Assembly (NCBI RefSeq): GCF_048820895.1 | Contig: NZ_JBMERQ010000002.1 | Location: 496,001-560,000, forward strand | Length of the DNA: 64,000 nucleotides | Direction of reading: 5' to 3' | Origin: Cribrihabitans_A neustonicus | GTDB taxonomy: Bacteria; Pseudomonadota; Alphaproteobacteria; Rhodobacterales; Rhodobacteraceae | The notes under the pieces: model-generated | What the model was told of the DNA's origin: nothing | The model's database searches: none | Seen by the model: the letters and a program-made list of their open reading frames with translations, nothing else | Shown: piece by piece, positions 44,432 through 53,304 of the stretch | How the letters are laid out: each line of letters begins with the position of its first letter | Numbering within the stretch: the first letter of the stretch is position 1 | Program-made: the position numbers and the translations under genes

Positions 44432-46801
44432 ATGACCGGAAGCGGTTTTGCCGAAGTGGTCACTGGGCCGCCGAAACCCTCGAGCTTCTATCAGCCCTCG
44501 GTGTTTTCGCTGCCCCGGGGGACCGAGCGCTACTCCGTGCAGGGCTGCGGCGCGATCCTGATCCCGGTGGAAACGGGCGACCGGCTGACCGTGATCAACG
44601 ACGAGGGCGGCCAGCCCTGCGAGATCGTGGCGGCAACAGAGCGCGGCGTGATCGAGCCCGCGGTGCTCGGCGTGCAGGCGAACTCGGATGCCGGCGGCCT
44701 GAAGGCTCTGCTGACTTCCTCGGACCAGTCCCTGCGCGGCCTCCGCATGGGAATGGAAGCGCGCGGCATCGACCTCGCGAAGGCCGGGGCGCTGCGGTTG
44801 TTTTCCGCTGCCGCGCCAGCCAAGAGCGAGGAGAGCTTCACCGCCCAACAGACGGGCGCGGTGATCATCGCGGCTCCCGGCGGCCTCATGGATTTTGAGG
44901 CGCAGGACACCGCCACGCCGCTCACTGTCATGGTGCAGCGCGCGGTGATCAGGCAGGTGGCGCGCTTCGAGCTGCCCGACCCGCTGGCCGATCCGGTGAG
45001 CGAAGTGCGGGTGCACAGCGCCACGGCGGAAAGCTATTTCGTGAAGGCGGGCGACTATATCCAGATCATTGACGTGGATGGCCGCCAGTGCACCGACTTC
45101 CAGTGTTTTGCCGCGCGGAAGCTGGACAAGGGGATCGAACACGCGCTGGATGTGACCACCACGCGGACCCTGATGGGCCATGCCTATCCGATGCCTGGGC
45201 TGCACGCGAAATATTATGATCAGGATATGCTGCCGCTGGTCGAGGTGGTGCAGGACACCGTGGGCCGCCACGATGCCTTTGCCTTGGCCTGCGCCGCGAA
45301 ATATTATGACGATATCGGCTATCCCGGCCATGTGAATTGCTCGGACAACTTCAACGGCGCGCTGGCGCCGCACGGGGTCACCGGCCGCGCCGGCTGGATG
45401 GCGATCAACTTCTTTTTTAACACCGGGCTCGACGATCATGGTGTGATGTATGCTGACGAGCCCTGGACCCGGCCCGGCGATTACGTGCTGCTCAGGGCGC
45501 TCACCGATCTGGTCTGTGTCAGCTCCGCCTGCCCGGACGACACCAGCGCCGCGAATGGCTGGAACCCCACCGACATCCACATCCGCACCTACAGCGGACA
45601 AGAGACCTTCAAGCGGGCAATCGCGTTCCGCGCGACCCCGGAAGCGGAGCCCAAGATGACCAAGGAAACCGGTTTTCACGACCGCCTGAGCAAGCTCACC
45701 CGCAATTTCGTCGAGTACAACGGCTATTGGCTGGCCAATTGCTACGCCGCTTCCGGGCCGCTGGAGGAATATTGGGCCTGCCGCGAGAAATGCGTGCTGC
45801 TGGACCTCTCCGCCCTGCGCAAGTTCGAGATTACCGGCCCCGATGCCGAGGCGCTGTGCCAGTATATCTTCACCCGCAATATCAAGAAGCTGGCGGTGGG
45901 GCAGGTGGTCTATACCGCAATGTGCTACCCGCATGGCGGCATGATCGACGACGGCACCGTGTTCCGCCTCGGCAAGGACAACTTCCGCTGGATCGGCGGC
46001 TCGGACTATGGCGGCGAGTGGATCCGCGAGCAGGCGGAAAAGCTGGGGCTGAAGGTGCTGGTGCGCTCTTCGACCGACATGCAGCATAATATCGCGGTGC
46101 AGGGCCCGGAAAGCCGGGAGCTGCTGAAGAAGGTGATCTGGACCGCGCCGCACAATCCGACGCTGGAGGAACTGGGCTGGTTCCGCTTCACCCCTGCGCG
46201 CATCGGCGATGACCAGGGCGTGCCGGTTGTGGTCTCCCGCACAGGCTACACCGGCGAGTTGGGGTACGAGATCTTCTGCCACCCGAAACATGCAGGCGAA
46301 GTGTTCGATGCAGTCTGGGAGGCCGGTCAGGCGCATGGCATCCGCCCGATGGGGCTGGAGGCGCTGGATATGGTGCGGATAGAAGCCGGGCTGATATTTG
46401 CGGGCTATGATTTCTCTGACCAGACTGATCCGTTCGAGGCGGGCATTGGCTTCACCGTGCCGCTGAAGTCGAAGGAGGATGATTTTATCGGCCGCGACGC
46501 GCTGATCCGCCGCAAGACCACGCCTGCCCGCAAGCTCGTCGGGCTGGACATCGATGCCGCCATCGACGTGGGCCATGGCGATTGCGTGCGCATTGGCCGG
46601 GCGCAGGTAGGCGAGGTGACCTCGGCCATGCGCTCGCCGCTCCTGGGCAAGACCATCGCGCTGGCGCGTGTGGACGTGGCGCATTCAGAGTTTGGCACTG
46701 CGGTGGAGATCGGCAAACTCGACGGGCACCAGAAACGCCTGCCTGCCACGATCGTGCCTTTTGCCCATTACGACCCAAAGAAGACCCGGCCGCAGTCCTG
46801 A
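44432..46801 (+). CDS. tdm: Trimethylamine N-oxide demethylase
   Basis: 789 residues from the ATG at 44432, preceded by GGGAGG; the longer frame to 44021 overlaps the DMT gene. Two-part enzyme: an N-terminal DUF1989-type region (VKAGDYIQIIDVDGRQCTDF, about 203-222, and CPDDTSAANGWNPTD further on) that in Tdm holds zinc and splits TMAO to dimethylamine and formaldehyde, and a C-terminal GcvT-like folate module (about 420-785; SRTGYTGELGYEIFCHPKHA) that can trap the formaldehyde. Size fits known Tdm. Followed 22 bases later by a haemoglobin gene. Confidence 0.92.
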   Translation: MTGSGFAEVVTGPPKPSSFYQPSVFSLPRGTERYSVQGCGAILIPVETGDRLTVINDEGGQPCEIVAATERGVIEPAVLGVQANSDAGGLKALLTSSDQSLRGLRMGMEARGIDLAKAGALRLFSAAAPAKSEESFTAQQTGAVIIAAPGGLMDFEAQDTATPLTVMVQRAVIRQVARFELPDPLADPVSEVRVHSATAESYFVKAGDYIQIIDVDGRQCTDFQCFAARKLDKGIEHALDVTTTRTLMGHAYPMPGLHAKYYDQDMLPLVEVVQDTVGRHDAFALACAAKYYDDIGYPGHVNCSDNFNGALAPHGVTGRAGWMAINFFFNTGLDDHGVMYADEPWTRPGDYVLLRALTDLVCVSSACPDDTSAANGWNPTDIHIRTYSGQETFKRAIAFRATPEAEPKMTKETGFHDRLSKLTRNFVEYNGYWLANCYAASGPLEEYWACREKCVLLDLSALRKFEITGPDAEALCQYIFTRNIKKLAVGQVVYTAMCYPHGGMIDDGTVFRLGKDNFRWIGGSDYGGEWIREQAEKLGLKVLVRSSTDMQHNIAVQGPESRELLKKVIWTAPHNPTLEELGWFRFTPARIGDDQGVPVVVSRTGYTGELGYEIFCHPKHAGEVFDAVWEAGQAHGIRPMGLEALDMVRIEAGLIFAGYDFSDQTDPFEAGIGFTVPLKSKEDDFIGRDALIRRKTTPARKLVGLDIDAAIDVGHGDCVRIGRAQVGEVTSAMRSPLLGKTIALARVDVAHSEFGTAVEIGKLDGHQKRLPATIVPFAHYDPKKTRPQS

Positions 46802-46823
46802 GGCAGGTCCGGGAGGTTCCGTC

Positions 46824-47240
46824 ATGGCAGAGAGGCTGATCGACCAAATCGGCGGTGAGGCGGTGCTGCGCGCACTGGTGGAGCGGTTCTACGATATTGT
46901 CGAGGAGAGCGCGGCCGGCGCCCGGATCGCCCGGCTGCACCAGCGCGGCCACGGGCTGGCGCATGCGCGGATCGAGCAGTTCAACTTTCTCTCGGGCTTC
47001 CTGGGCGGGCGGCGCTACTACGCAGAGAAGCACGGCCATATGGACGTGAAGAGCATGCACGCGCATGTGCCGGTCACTGCCGAGGACGCCGAGAACTGGC
47101 TCAAGTGCATGGATCAGGCACTCACGGATATTGCGCTGCAGGGGCCGCATGCGGAGCGGCTGCGCCAGGTATTCCGGCGGGTGGCGCTGTTGCTGGTGAA
47201 TGATCTTGGGGAGTGGGGCGAGGCGCGCGTGTCCTCCTGA
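46824..47240 (+). CDS. Group II truncated haemoglobin
   Basis: 138 residues from the ATG at 46824, eight bases after GGGAGG. Globin of the TrHbO/GlbO type: IDQIGGEAVLRALVERFYDI at the N-terminus, proximal His in MHAHVPV, and the conserved Trp in AENWLKCMDQAL. It may bind O2 or scavenge NO or peroxide. The 22-base gap after tdm suggests co-transcription, so it might support oxygen- and haem-dependent amine oxidation; this is inference. Confidence 0.85.
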   Translation: MAERLIDQIGGEAVLRALVERFYDIVEESAAGARIARLHQRGHGLAHARIEQFNFLSGFLGGRRYYAEKHGHMDVKSMHAHVPVTAEDAENWLKCMDQALTDIALQGPHAERLRQVFRRVALLLVNDLGEWGEARVSS

Positions 47241-47267
47241 ACGCGCGGCCTGCCGCCGCCTTGGGGA

Positions 47268-47302
47268 GCCTCCGGCGGGAGTATTTCCGGCAAGATGACA
47301 GG
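47268..47302 (+). repeat. Dispersed intergenic GATATTT element, copy 5 (AGTATTT variant)
   Basis: GCCTCCGGCGGGAGTATTTC then CGGCAAGATGACAGG. Between the convergent haemoglobin and glycerate kinase genes. Confidence 0.75.
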
Positions 47303-47395
47303 AGCCTGTTCCGGCGCGGACGGCCGGTGCGCCGTGGGCGGCGGAAGCCATCGGCGGGAGGACCCGTTCAAAGAGGAAGCAGCCCGGCCCTAGCC

Positions 47396-48655
47396 TCAGC
47401 CGGGCCGTCTCAGGAAGACCTGCACATCTGCTACATTGGTGCCGGTACCGCCGGTCATGAGCAGCGCATCCGCGGCATTCAGGGCGGCGTGGCTGTCGTT
47501 GTTGGCCAGCAGGGCCTCGGGGTCCTGGCCCGCGGCGCGGATCGCCGCCCAGGTCGCGGCGCCGACGACGCCGCCCGCGGCGTCTGTCGGGCCGTCGCGC
47601 CCGTCGGTGCCGCCGGAGAGGAACAGCCAATCGCCGGTGAGCCGCCCGGCACCCAGTTTAGCAACCCGCAGGGCCAGTTCCTGGTTGCGCCCGCCAAGCC
47701 CTGTACCCTTGAGCTGCACGGTGGTTTCGCCGCCGAAGACTAGCGCCACGGGCCGGTCCCTGGGCGCGGCTTCGGCCGCGGCCACAACGGTTTCCGCCGC
47801 CGCGGCGACGTCACCGGTCAGCCGGTGGGTGATCAGCCGCGGCTGCCACTCCGGGGCGGCGGCGATCATGGCTTTAAGGCTGTGGCGGTTGGAGCCGATC
47901 AGCGAGTTGGTCGCCTGGGGCGTGGTGGCCTGAGCCGCGCCCGAGGCGCTCAAATGGCGCTGCACGGCTTCCGGCAGGCGCTCCCAAACACCGGCCCGCT
48001 GCAGGATCTCCCGTGCCTCGCTGCGGGTGCCGATCGGCGCCACGGTTGGGCCCGAAGCTATCGCGCGCAGGTCGTCGCCGATCACGTCTGACAGAATATA
48101 GGCCTGCACCTGGGCAGGTGCCGCGTGGCGCAGCAGGCCGCCGCCTTTCACGTCCGAAAGCTGCTGGCGGACCAGGTTCATGTCGTTGATCTCAAGGCCC
48201 GAGGCGAGCAGAAGCTGGTTCACCGCCGCCTTGTCCGCAAGCGTCAGCCCCGGTGCAGGCGCCACCATCAGGGCGGAGCCGCCGCCGGAAATCAGCGCGA
48301 CCAGGCGGTCTCTGGGGCCGAGTGATTGCGCCAGATCTATGGCGGCCCGGCCCGCTGCCGCGCTGGTTTCATCCGGCACAGGGTGTGCGCCGCAGAGCAC
48401 CGTGGCGCCGGGGATTTCGGTGTAGTTTTCGGGGTTTGTGATGGCCAGGGCCGCCGCCGCGCCGGGCCGCAAGCGGAGCGCCTCGCGCAGCATCGGCACC
48501 GCCGCCTTGCCTACGGCCAGCAGTACTTCGCGACCGCCCGCGGGCAGGGGCTGCAGCGGCGCCGCCTCAAGCTGCGCCCGCAGCGCACGGGCCGGGTCGG
48601 CGCGCGCGACTGCCGCCTCGAACATGGCGATAGCGGTGTCTTTCAATGTTTCCAT
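47396..48655 (-). CDS. gckA: Glycerate 2-kinase (MOFRL family)
   Basis: 419 residues. Phosphorylates glycerate to 2-phosphoglycerate, the serine-cycle step that leads to PEP. Conserved elements: LISGGGSALMVAP (about 122-134), NLVRQQLSDVKGGGL, LSDVIGDDL, and the C-terminal MOFRL domain with FGGETTVQLKGTGLGGRNQE and SGGTDGRDGPTDAAGG. It lies 80 bases downstream of malyl-CoA lyase on the same strand. Family naming in databases sometimes says hydroxypyruvate reductase, but the fold is that of glycerate kinase. Confidence 0.9.
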   Translation of the reverse strand: METLKDTAIAMFEAAVARADPARALRAQLEAAPLQPLPAGGREVLLAVGKAAVPMLREALRLRPGAAAALAITNPENYTEIPGATVLCGAHPVPDETSAAAGRAAIDLAQSLGPRDRLVALISGGGSALMVAPAPGLTLADKAAVNQLLLASGLEINDMNLVRQQLSDVKGGGLLRHAAPAQVQAYILSDVIGDDLRAIASGPTVAPIGTRSEAREILQRAGVWERLPEAVQRHLSASGAAQATTPQATNSLIGSNRHSLKAMIAAAPEWQPRLITHRLTGDVAAAAETVVAAAEAAPRDRPVALVFGGETTVQLKGTGLGGRNQELALRVAKLGAGRLTGDWLFLSGGTDGRDGPTDAAGGVVGAATWAAIRAAGQDPEALLANNDSHAALNAADALLMTGGTGTNVADVQVFLRRPG

Positions 48656-48735
48656 CTGCGCCTCCCTGCCGCACCGGGCAGCGGCCGCCCCGGACCCGGG
48701 CGGCCGCCTGTCTTGCCGTGGCGGACCGGCGGGGC

Positions 48736-49713
48736 TCAGCGCCCGGCGATCTGCTTGGCTTTTTCCACCAGCACTTCTGCCTGACGGATCGAGGCGTAGT
48801 CAATGAGCCGCCCGTCGAGCGAGACCGCGCCCTTGCCCGCGGCTTCGGCCTCCGCCATGGCCTGAAGGATGCGGTGCGCCTTGGTCACCTCGGCGTCCGA
48901 GGGCGACATCACCTCGTTGGCAAGCGCGATCTGGCTGGGGTGGATAGCCCATTTGCCCTCGCACCCCAGCACCGCGGCGCGTTTGGCGGCGGCCTTGTAG
49001 CCTTCCGGGTCCTGGAAATCGCCGAAGGGGCCGTCGATCGGACGCAGGCCGTTGGCCCGCGCCGCCACCACCATCCGGGCGAGCGCATAGTGCCACATGT
49101 CGCCCCAATGCACCGCCCGCGCGCCGTCGGCATCGGGGTCGGTCAGCACCGAATAGTCCGGGTTCACACCGCCGATGATGGTGGTGCGCGCCCGGGTCGA
49201 GGCGGCGTAGTCGGCGACCCCGAAATGCAGCGATTCATTGCGCCTGGAGGCTGCGGCAATTTCACTCACGTTCTGCATGCCGAGCGCGGTCTCGATGATG
49301 TGCTCGAAGCCGATCCGCTTCTTCAAACCCTTCGCGTCCTCGATCTGCGTCACCATCATGTCGACGGCATAAACGTCGGCCGCGGTGCCGACCTTGGGAA
49401 TCATGATCAGGTCCAGCCGCTCGCCGGCCTGCTCCACCACGTCGACCACGTCGCGGTACATGTAATGGGTGTCCAAGCCATTGATACGGATGGACATTGT
49501 CTTCTTGCCCCAGTCGATCTCGTTCAGGGCCTTGATGATGTTCCTGCGGGCCTGTTCCTTCTCGTCCGGGGCAACTGCGTCCTCGAGGTCGAGGAAGATC
49601 ACGTCGACGTCGGATTGGGCAGCCTTTTCAAACATTTGCGGCTGCGATCCGGGCACGGCGAGCTCGCTGCGGTTGAGCCGGGCGGGGGCCTGTTCGATGG
49701 GATGAAACGACAT
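48736..49713 (-). CDS. mcl: Malyl-CoA lyase (CitE-like CoA ester lyase)
   Basis: 325 residues from the ATG at 49713, preceded by CAGGAG. Cleaves malyl-CoA to acetyl-CoA and glyoxylate. Family motifs: LFLDLEDAV-type IFLDLEDAVAPDEK at about 39-52, RINGLDTHYMYRDV at about 76-89, and GFEHIIETALGMQN with the metal-binding Glu. C-terminal CEGKWAIHPSQIALAN is typical. With mtkAB on the other side of the regulator it forms the malate-to-acetyl-CoA branch of the serine cycle. Confidence 0.93.
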   Translation of the reverse strand: MSFHPIEQAPARLNRSELAVPGSQPQMFEKAAQSDVDVIFLDLEDAVAPDEKEQARRNIIKALNEIDWGKKTMSIRINGLDTHYMYRDVVDVVEQAGERLDLIMIPKVGTAADVYAVDMMVTQIEDAKGLKKRIGFEHIIETALGMQNVSEIAAASRRNESLHFGVADYAASTRARTTIIGGVNPDYSVLTDPDADGARAVHWGDMWHYALARMVVAARANGLRPIDGPFGDFQDPEGYKAAAKRAAVLGCEGKWAIHPSQIALANEVMSPSDAEVTKAHRILQAMAEAEAAGKGAVSLDGRLIDYASIRQAEVLVEKAKQIAGR

Positions 49714-49759
49714 TGATTCGCTCCTGTTGGCAGAGGGAAAGCGGAAGTGCTCCCTCCAG

Positions 49760-49788
49760 CAATTCCGCAAGCGGGGGTTTCCTGTCAA
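49760..49788 (-). promoter_or_regulatory. Possible promoter of mcl-gckA
   Basis: On the minus strand, TTGACA (49788-49783), a 17-base spacer, then GAATTG (49765-49760). The -35 is perfect and the -10 is weak. It is about 50 bases upstream of the mcl start. Confidence 0.4.
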
Positions 49789-49825
49789 GAAAAATTGTTG
49801 CTTAAAAATACATTCGCGCGGGCGG

Positions 49826-49864
49826 GCGCATACGCGCGCGCGAGCACGCGCATACGCGCGCGAG
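49826..49864. repeat. Alternating purine-pyrimidine repeat (GCGCATACGCGCGCG)
   Basis: Two near-identical blocks, GCGCATACGCGCGCGCGAG (49826-49844) and GCGCATACGCGCGCGAG (49848-49864), differing by one CG step. Almost pure CG/CA alternation, which favours left-handed Z-DNA. It lies between the mcl promoter and the LuxR-type gene stop. Confidence 0.55.
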
Positions 49865-49892
49865 GCATCGGCTCAGCAAGGGCGGGCGCGGA

Positions 49893-50546
49893 TCACTCCG
49901 CGCGCCCGAGGTCGCCCTTTGCGGCCCGCTGGGCGTAGTAGAACGCAATCGCCTGGGCGCGGTTCTTGACCGAGAGCTTTTCGTAGAGGTTCGACAGGTG
50001 GAACTTCACCGTGTTGGTTGTGATGCCAAGCTCCTTGCTCAGCTCCTTGTTGGTCAGCCCTTTGGACAGCGCTTCCAGCATCGCGCGCTCGCGGCGCGAC
50101 AGCTGTTCGATCGGGTCGGTCTGCAATTCGCGCACATCGAGGAAGGGGAACACCATCTTGCCCGCCGCCACCGCCAGGCAGGTCTCCAGGAGATTCTCCA
50201 CCGGGCTGGAGCGCGGCGCAAAGCCCGCCGCGCCCGCGCTCATCGCCTTGCGCGGCACGCCGGAGGCCTCGTCGGCATAGACCACAAGCCGGGGTGCGTT
50301 CGCCTGGTCGCGCAGCACCTCGATCAGCTTGGCGCCGCCGAGGGCGGGCAGAGACCAGTCGATGATGCCGACCTGCACCGGCACCCGCATCACCGTGCCG
50401 AGGAACCCCTCGGCAGTGGCGGAGGTGGCCACGAGAGAGAATCGCGGGTCGCGGTCGAAGATTTCGGACATCGCCGACAGCACCAGAGGGTTGGCATCCG
50501 CCAGCATGACGGAAATCGGGGATGTCATGCCGCTTATCGGTGCCAT
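49893..50546 (-). CDS. LuxR-family response regulator, probable serine-cycle regulator
   Basis: 217 residues from the ATG at 50546, six bases after GGAGAAGGG. N-terminal receiver-like domain with a phospho-acceptor candidate in VGIIDWSLPALGG (about 60), C-terminal LuxR helix-turn-helix (LSRRERAMLEALSKGLTNKE, then TTNTVKFHLSNLYEKL). The receiver is atypical: the usual acidic pair near the start is MLADANP and the conserved Lys near the end is Arg (GFAPRSS). No sensor kinase is nearby. It is divergent from sgaA and co-directional with mcl-gckA. GGGTAG dyads lie in its own leader. Confidence 0.87.
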   Translation of the reverse strand: MAPISGMTSPISVMLADANPLVLSAMSEIFDRDPRFSLVATSATAEGFLGTVMRVPVQVGIIDWSLPALGGAKLIEVLRDQANAPRLVVYADEASGVPRKAMSAGAAGFAPRSSPVENLLETCLAVAAGKMVFPFLDVRELQTDPIEQLSRRERAMLEALSKGLTNKELSKELGITTNTVKFHLSNLYEKLSVKNRAQAIAFYYAQRAAKGDLGRAE

Positions 50547-50567
50547 TTGATGCCCTTCTCCGGAAAA

Positions 50568-50640
50568 CTACCCGTATGGGTAGGGTATGTTTCGGTATGC
50601 CACGGTATTTCAAGACTTATGGGTAGGAAATTCTCTACCC
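50568..50640. promoter_or_regulatory. CTACCC/GGGTAG dyads between the LuxR regulator and sgaA
   Basis: First dyad CTACCC-GTAT-GGGTAG (50568-50583), second GGGTAG-GAAATTCT-CTACCC (50621-50640). The sequence between them repeats the GTAT core (GGTATG, GGTATT). Placed in the divergent region 50547-50816, they are good candidates for sites of the LuxR-type protein acting on itself and on the serine-cycle operon. Confidence 0.6.
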
Positions 50641-50816
50641 AATTGGATGCCCAAAAGCAGGATATAGGAATGTTGCGGGATTTGTCGAGGTAAGCTTTCC
50701 TTGGGTTAACAGATGTTGCCCCTCGGTGAACAAAGCTTCCTCTGACCCCGATGCGGGGGCGAAGCTGGTCCATCCCCGGCGCATCGCGAACCCGACAGCA
50801 GCGAGGTATCACCCCG

Positions 50817-52064
50817 ATGAGCGACCCCCTGATCTTCCCCGGCCTGGACATCCCGGAAACCCTGGCTGCAGGCCCCGGGCCGGGCAACACCGATCCGCGT
50901 GTGCTGCGGGCCTTTGCCAACACGGGCCTGGCCGACCACATGCAGGCCGACGTGCTGCGCGGCATGATCGAGTGCAAGCAGATGCTGCGCAGCCTCTGGG
51001 GCACCGCGAATACCTACACCTACGGGGTCGGCGGCACCGGCTTCTCCGGCCTCGACTGCATGCTGAACGCGATCCTGCCCGGCGACAGCGTAGTAGTCTT
51101 CCAAAACGGCACCTTCTCGGGGATCGACGCGCTGACCATCCGCATGAAGGCCGCCACCCGCGCGGAGCTCGCCGCCGATCCGCTGAGCCCGCAGCCCGCC
51201 TCTGTCACCGTCATCGACGTGCCGCACGGCGAGTCCGTATCGGGCCAGCTGGTGGAGCAGGTGCTGGCGGAGAAGAAGCCGAAATGGGCCTTCATGGCGC
51301 ATTGGGAAACCGGGTCGGGGCGGATCAACGACCTTCGCGGCTTCTCCGATGCCTGCGGGAAGCACGGCGTGATGGGGCTGATCGATGCGGTCTCTTCGCT
51401 GGGGATCGAGGACTTCTCGATCGACGACTACCCGGGCGTAGCCGGCTGGGCCTCCTGTCCGCAGAAGGGCGTGCTTTGCCTGCCGCTGACCTATGCGCCG
51501 GTCTCCTTCTCCGACCGCTACATCGAGACCGTGCGCGAGAACGGCTGCCATTCCTACGTCCACAATCCGATCCTCGAAGCCCGCCATTGGGGTGTGGTTG
51601 ACGGGAAGGACGTGGCTGCCGGCACCTATCACCGCACGCATTCCGGCTATGCGGTCGCCGCCTTCCACGAGGCGCTGCGTATCACGCTGCAGCACGGCCG
51701 GGCCCAGAAGGCCCGCGACTATGCCTTCCACGAGAAAGCGCTGCGCGAAGCCGTCACCGCGATGGGTTGCAAGGTCACCTCGAACATGACGAGCCTGGTG
51801 GTGCTGAACCTGCCCGGGGCGCTGGCGGGCCGCGAGAAGGAGCTGGTGCAGAACTGCCGCGCCAAGGGCTTCGGCATCTGGCCGACCCTGTCCGAGCCGG
51901 TGCAGGTCCGTATCGGCATCCTCAACCAAATCACCCCCGCCGCCATCACCGACATCGTCAACCGCTTTGGCAGTGCGATGAACGACATCGGCGCAAACGT
52001 CGACCTCGACGCCATCAGCCGGCTGCTCGACCGCCATTACGACGCTGCCGTGGCCGCGGAATAG
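50817..52064 (+). CDS. sgaA: Serine-glyoxylate aminotransferase
   Basis: 415 residues from the ATG at 50817. Class V PLP aminotransferase; moves the amino group of serine to glyoxylate giving hydroxypyruvate and glycine. The N-terminus has AAGPGPGNTDPRVLRAF (substrate site), GLIDAVSSLGIEDFSIDDY in the middle (cofactor Asp), and the PLP lysine in SCPQKGVLCLP (about 211-221). It opens the sgaA-mtkA-mtkB-hprA-ppc operon. Other class V enzymes (alanine- or phosphoserine-type) are possible by fold, but neighbours fix the role. Confidence 0.9.
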   Translation: MSDPLIFPGLDIPETLAAGPGPGNTDPRVLRAFANTGLADHMQADVLRGMIECKQMLRSLWGTANTYTYGVGGTGFSGLDCMLNAILPGDSVVVFQNGTFSGIDALTIRMKAATRAELAADPLSPQPASVTVIDVPHGESVSGQLVEQVLAEKKPKWAFMAHWETGSGRINDLRGFSDACGKHGVMGLIDAVSSLGIEDFSIDDYPGVAGWASCPQKGVLCLPLTYAPVSFSDRYIETVRENGCHSYVHNPILEARHWGVVDGKDVAAGTYHRTHSGYAVAAFHEALRITLQHGRAQKARDYAFHEKALREAVTAMGCKVTSNMTSLVVLNLPGALAGREKELVQNCRAKGFGIWPTLSEPVQVRIGILNQITPAAITDIVNRFGSAMNDIGANVDLDAISRLLDRHYDAAVAAE

Positions 52065-52104
52065 GCCAAACAGCGGAACAAGATGCATCCATAGGGAGGA
52101 AACC

Positions 52105-53304
52105 ATGGATATTCACGAGTATCAGGCCAAGGAAGTCCTGAGCAACTTCGGCGTCACCGTGCCCCCCGGCGCGCTGGCCTACAGCCCCGAGCAAGCCGCC
52201 TACCGCGCCCGCGAACTGGGCGGCGACCGCTGGATCGTCAAGGCGCAGGTGCATGCGGGCGGCCGTGGCAAGGCGGGCGGCGTCAAGCTGTGCAACTCGG
52301 AGGCCGAGATATATGAGGCGACCGAGAACATGTTCGGCAAGAAGCTGGTGACCCATCAGACCGGTCCCGAGGGCAAGGGCATCTACCGGGTCTATGTCGA
52401 GGCCGCGGTGCCGATTGCGCGGGAGATCTACCTGGGCTTCGTGCTCGACCGCTCCAGCCAGCGGGTGATGATCGTGGCCTCCTCTGAAGGCGGCATGGAG
52501 ATTGAAGACATCTCCGCCGAGCGCCCCGAATCCATCGTCCGCTCCACCGTCGAGCCGGCCGTAGGCCTGCAGGATTTCCAGGCCCGCGAAATCGCGTTCA
52601 AGCTCGGCATTGAACCGGCGCTGACCCAGCAGATGGTGCGCACGCTCAAGGGCTGCTACCAGGCGTTTTCGGAACTCGACGCCACCATGGTGGAGATCAA
52701 CCCGCTGGTGGTCACCGGCGACAGCCGGGTGATTGCGCTCGACGCGAAGATGACCTTCGACGGCAACGCCCTGTTCCGTCACCCCCAGATCGCCGAGCTG
52801 CGCGACAAGAGCCAGGAAGACCCGCGCGAAGCCCGCGCTGCCGACCGCGGCCTCTCCTACGTCGGGCTCGACGGCAACATCGGCTGCATCGTGAATGGCG
52901 CAGGCCTTGCGATGGCAACGATGGACACCATCAAGCTCGCGGGCGGCGAGCCTGCCAACTTCCTCGACATCGGCGGCGGCGCCACGCCCGAACGGGTGGC
53001 CAAGGCCTTCCGCCTGGTGATGTCGGACAGCAACGTGCAGGCGGTGCTGGTCAACATCTTCGCCGGCATCAACCGCTGCGACTGGGTGGCGGAAGGCGTG
53101 GTGCAGGCGCTGCGCGAGGTGCAGGTGGACGTGCCCGTGGTGGTGCGGCTCGCAGGCACCAACGTGGAGGAAGGCCAGAAGATCCTGGCCCGCTCCGGCC
53201 TGCCCTTGATCCGCGCCACATCGCTGATGGAAGCCGCCGAGCGCGCCGTCGGCGCCTGGAAGAACGATCTCTCTCAAAACACCCGCGTGAGGGCCATCCA
53301 ATGA
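52105..53304 (+). CDS. mtkA: Malate-CoA ligase beta subunit (malate thiokinase)
   Basis: 399 residues. Succinyl-CoA-synthetase beta fold with an ATP-grasp domain (KAQVHAGGRGKAGGVKLC, about 47-64) and the C-terminal CoA-ligase half (FLDIGGGATPERVAKAF). Together with MtkB it makes malyl-CoA from malate, ATP and CoA. It is distinguished from sucC by context: beside mcl and serine-cycle genes, away from a TCA cluster. The stop overlaps the mtkB start (ATGA). Confidence 0.92.
   Translation: MDIHEYQAKEVLSNFGVTVPPGALAYSPEQAAYRARELGGDRWIVKAQVHAGGRGKAGGVKLCNSEAEIYEATENMFGKKLVTHQTGPEGKGIYRVYVEAAVPIAREIYLGFVLDRSSQRVMIVASSEGGMEIEDISAERPESIVRSTVEPAVGLQDFQAREIAFKLGIEPALTQQMVRTLKGCYQAFSELDATMVEINPLVVTGDSRVIALDAKMTFDGNALFRHPQIAELRDKSQEDPREARAADRGLSYVGLDGNIGCIVNGAGLAMATMDTIKLAGGEPANFLDIGGGATPERVAKAFRLVMSDSNVQAVLVNIFAGINRCDWVAEGVVQALREVQVDVPVVVRLAGTNVEEGQKILARSGLPLIRATSLMEAAERAVGAWKNDLSQNTRVRAIQ

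Noticed and set aside
44372..46684. 770-codon open frame on the minus strand
   Set aside because: Shadow of tdm; no family character and no ribosome binding site.
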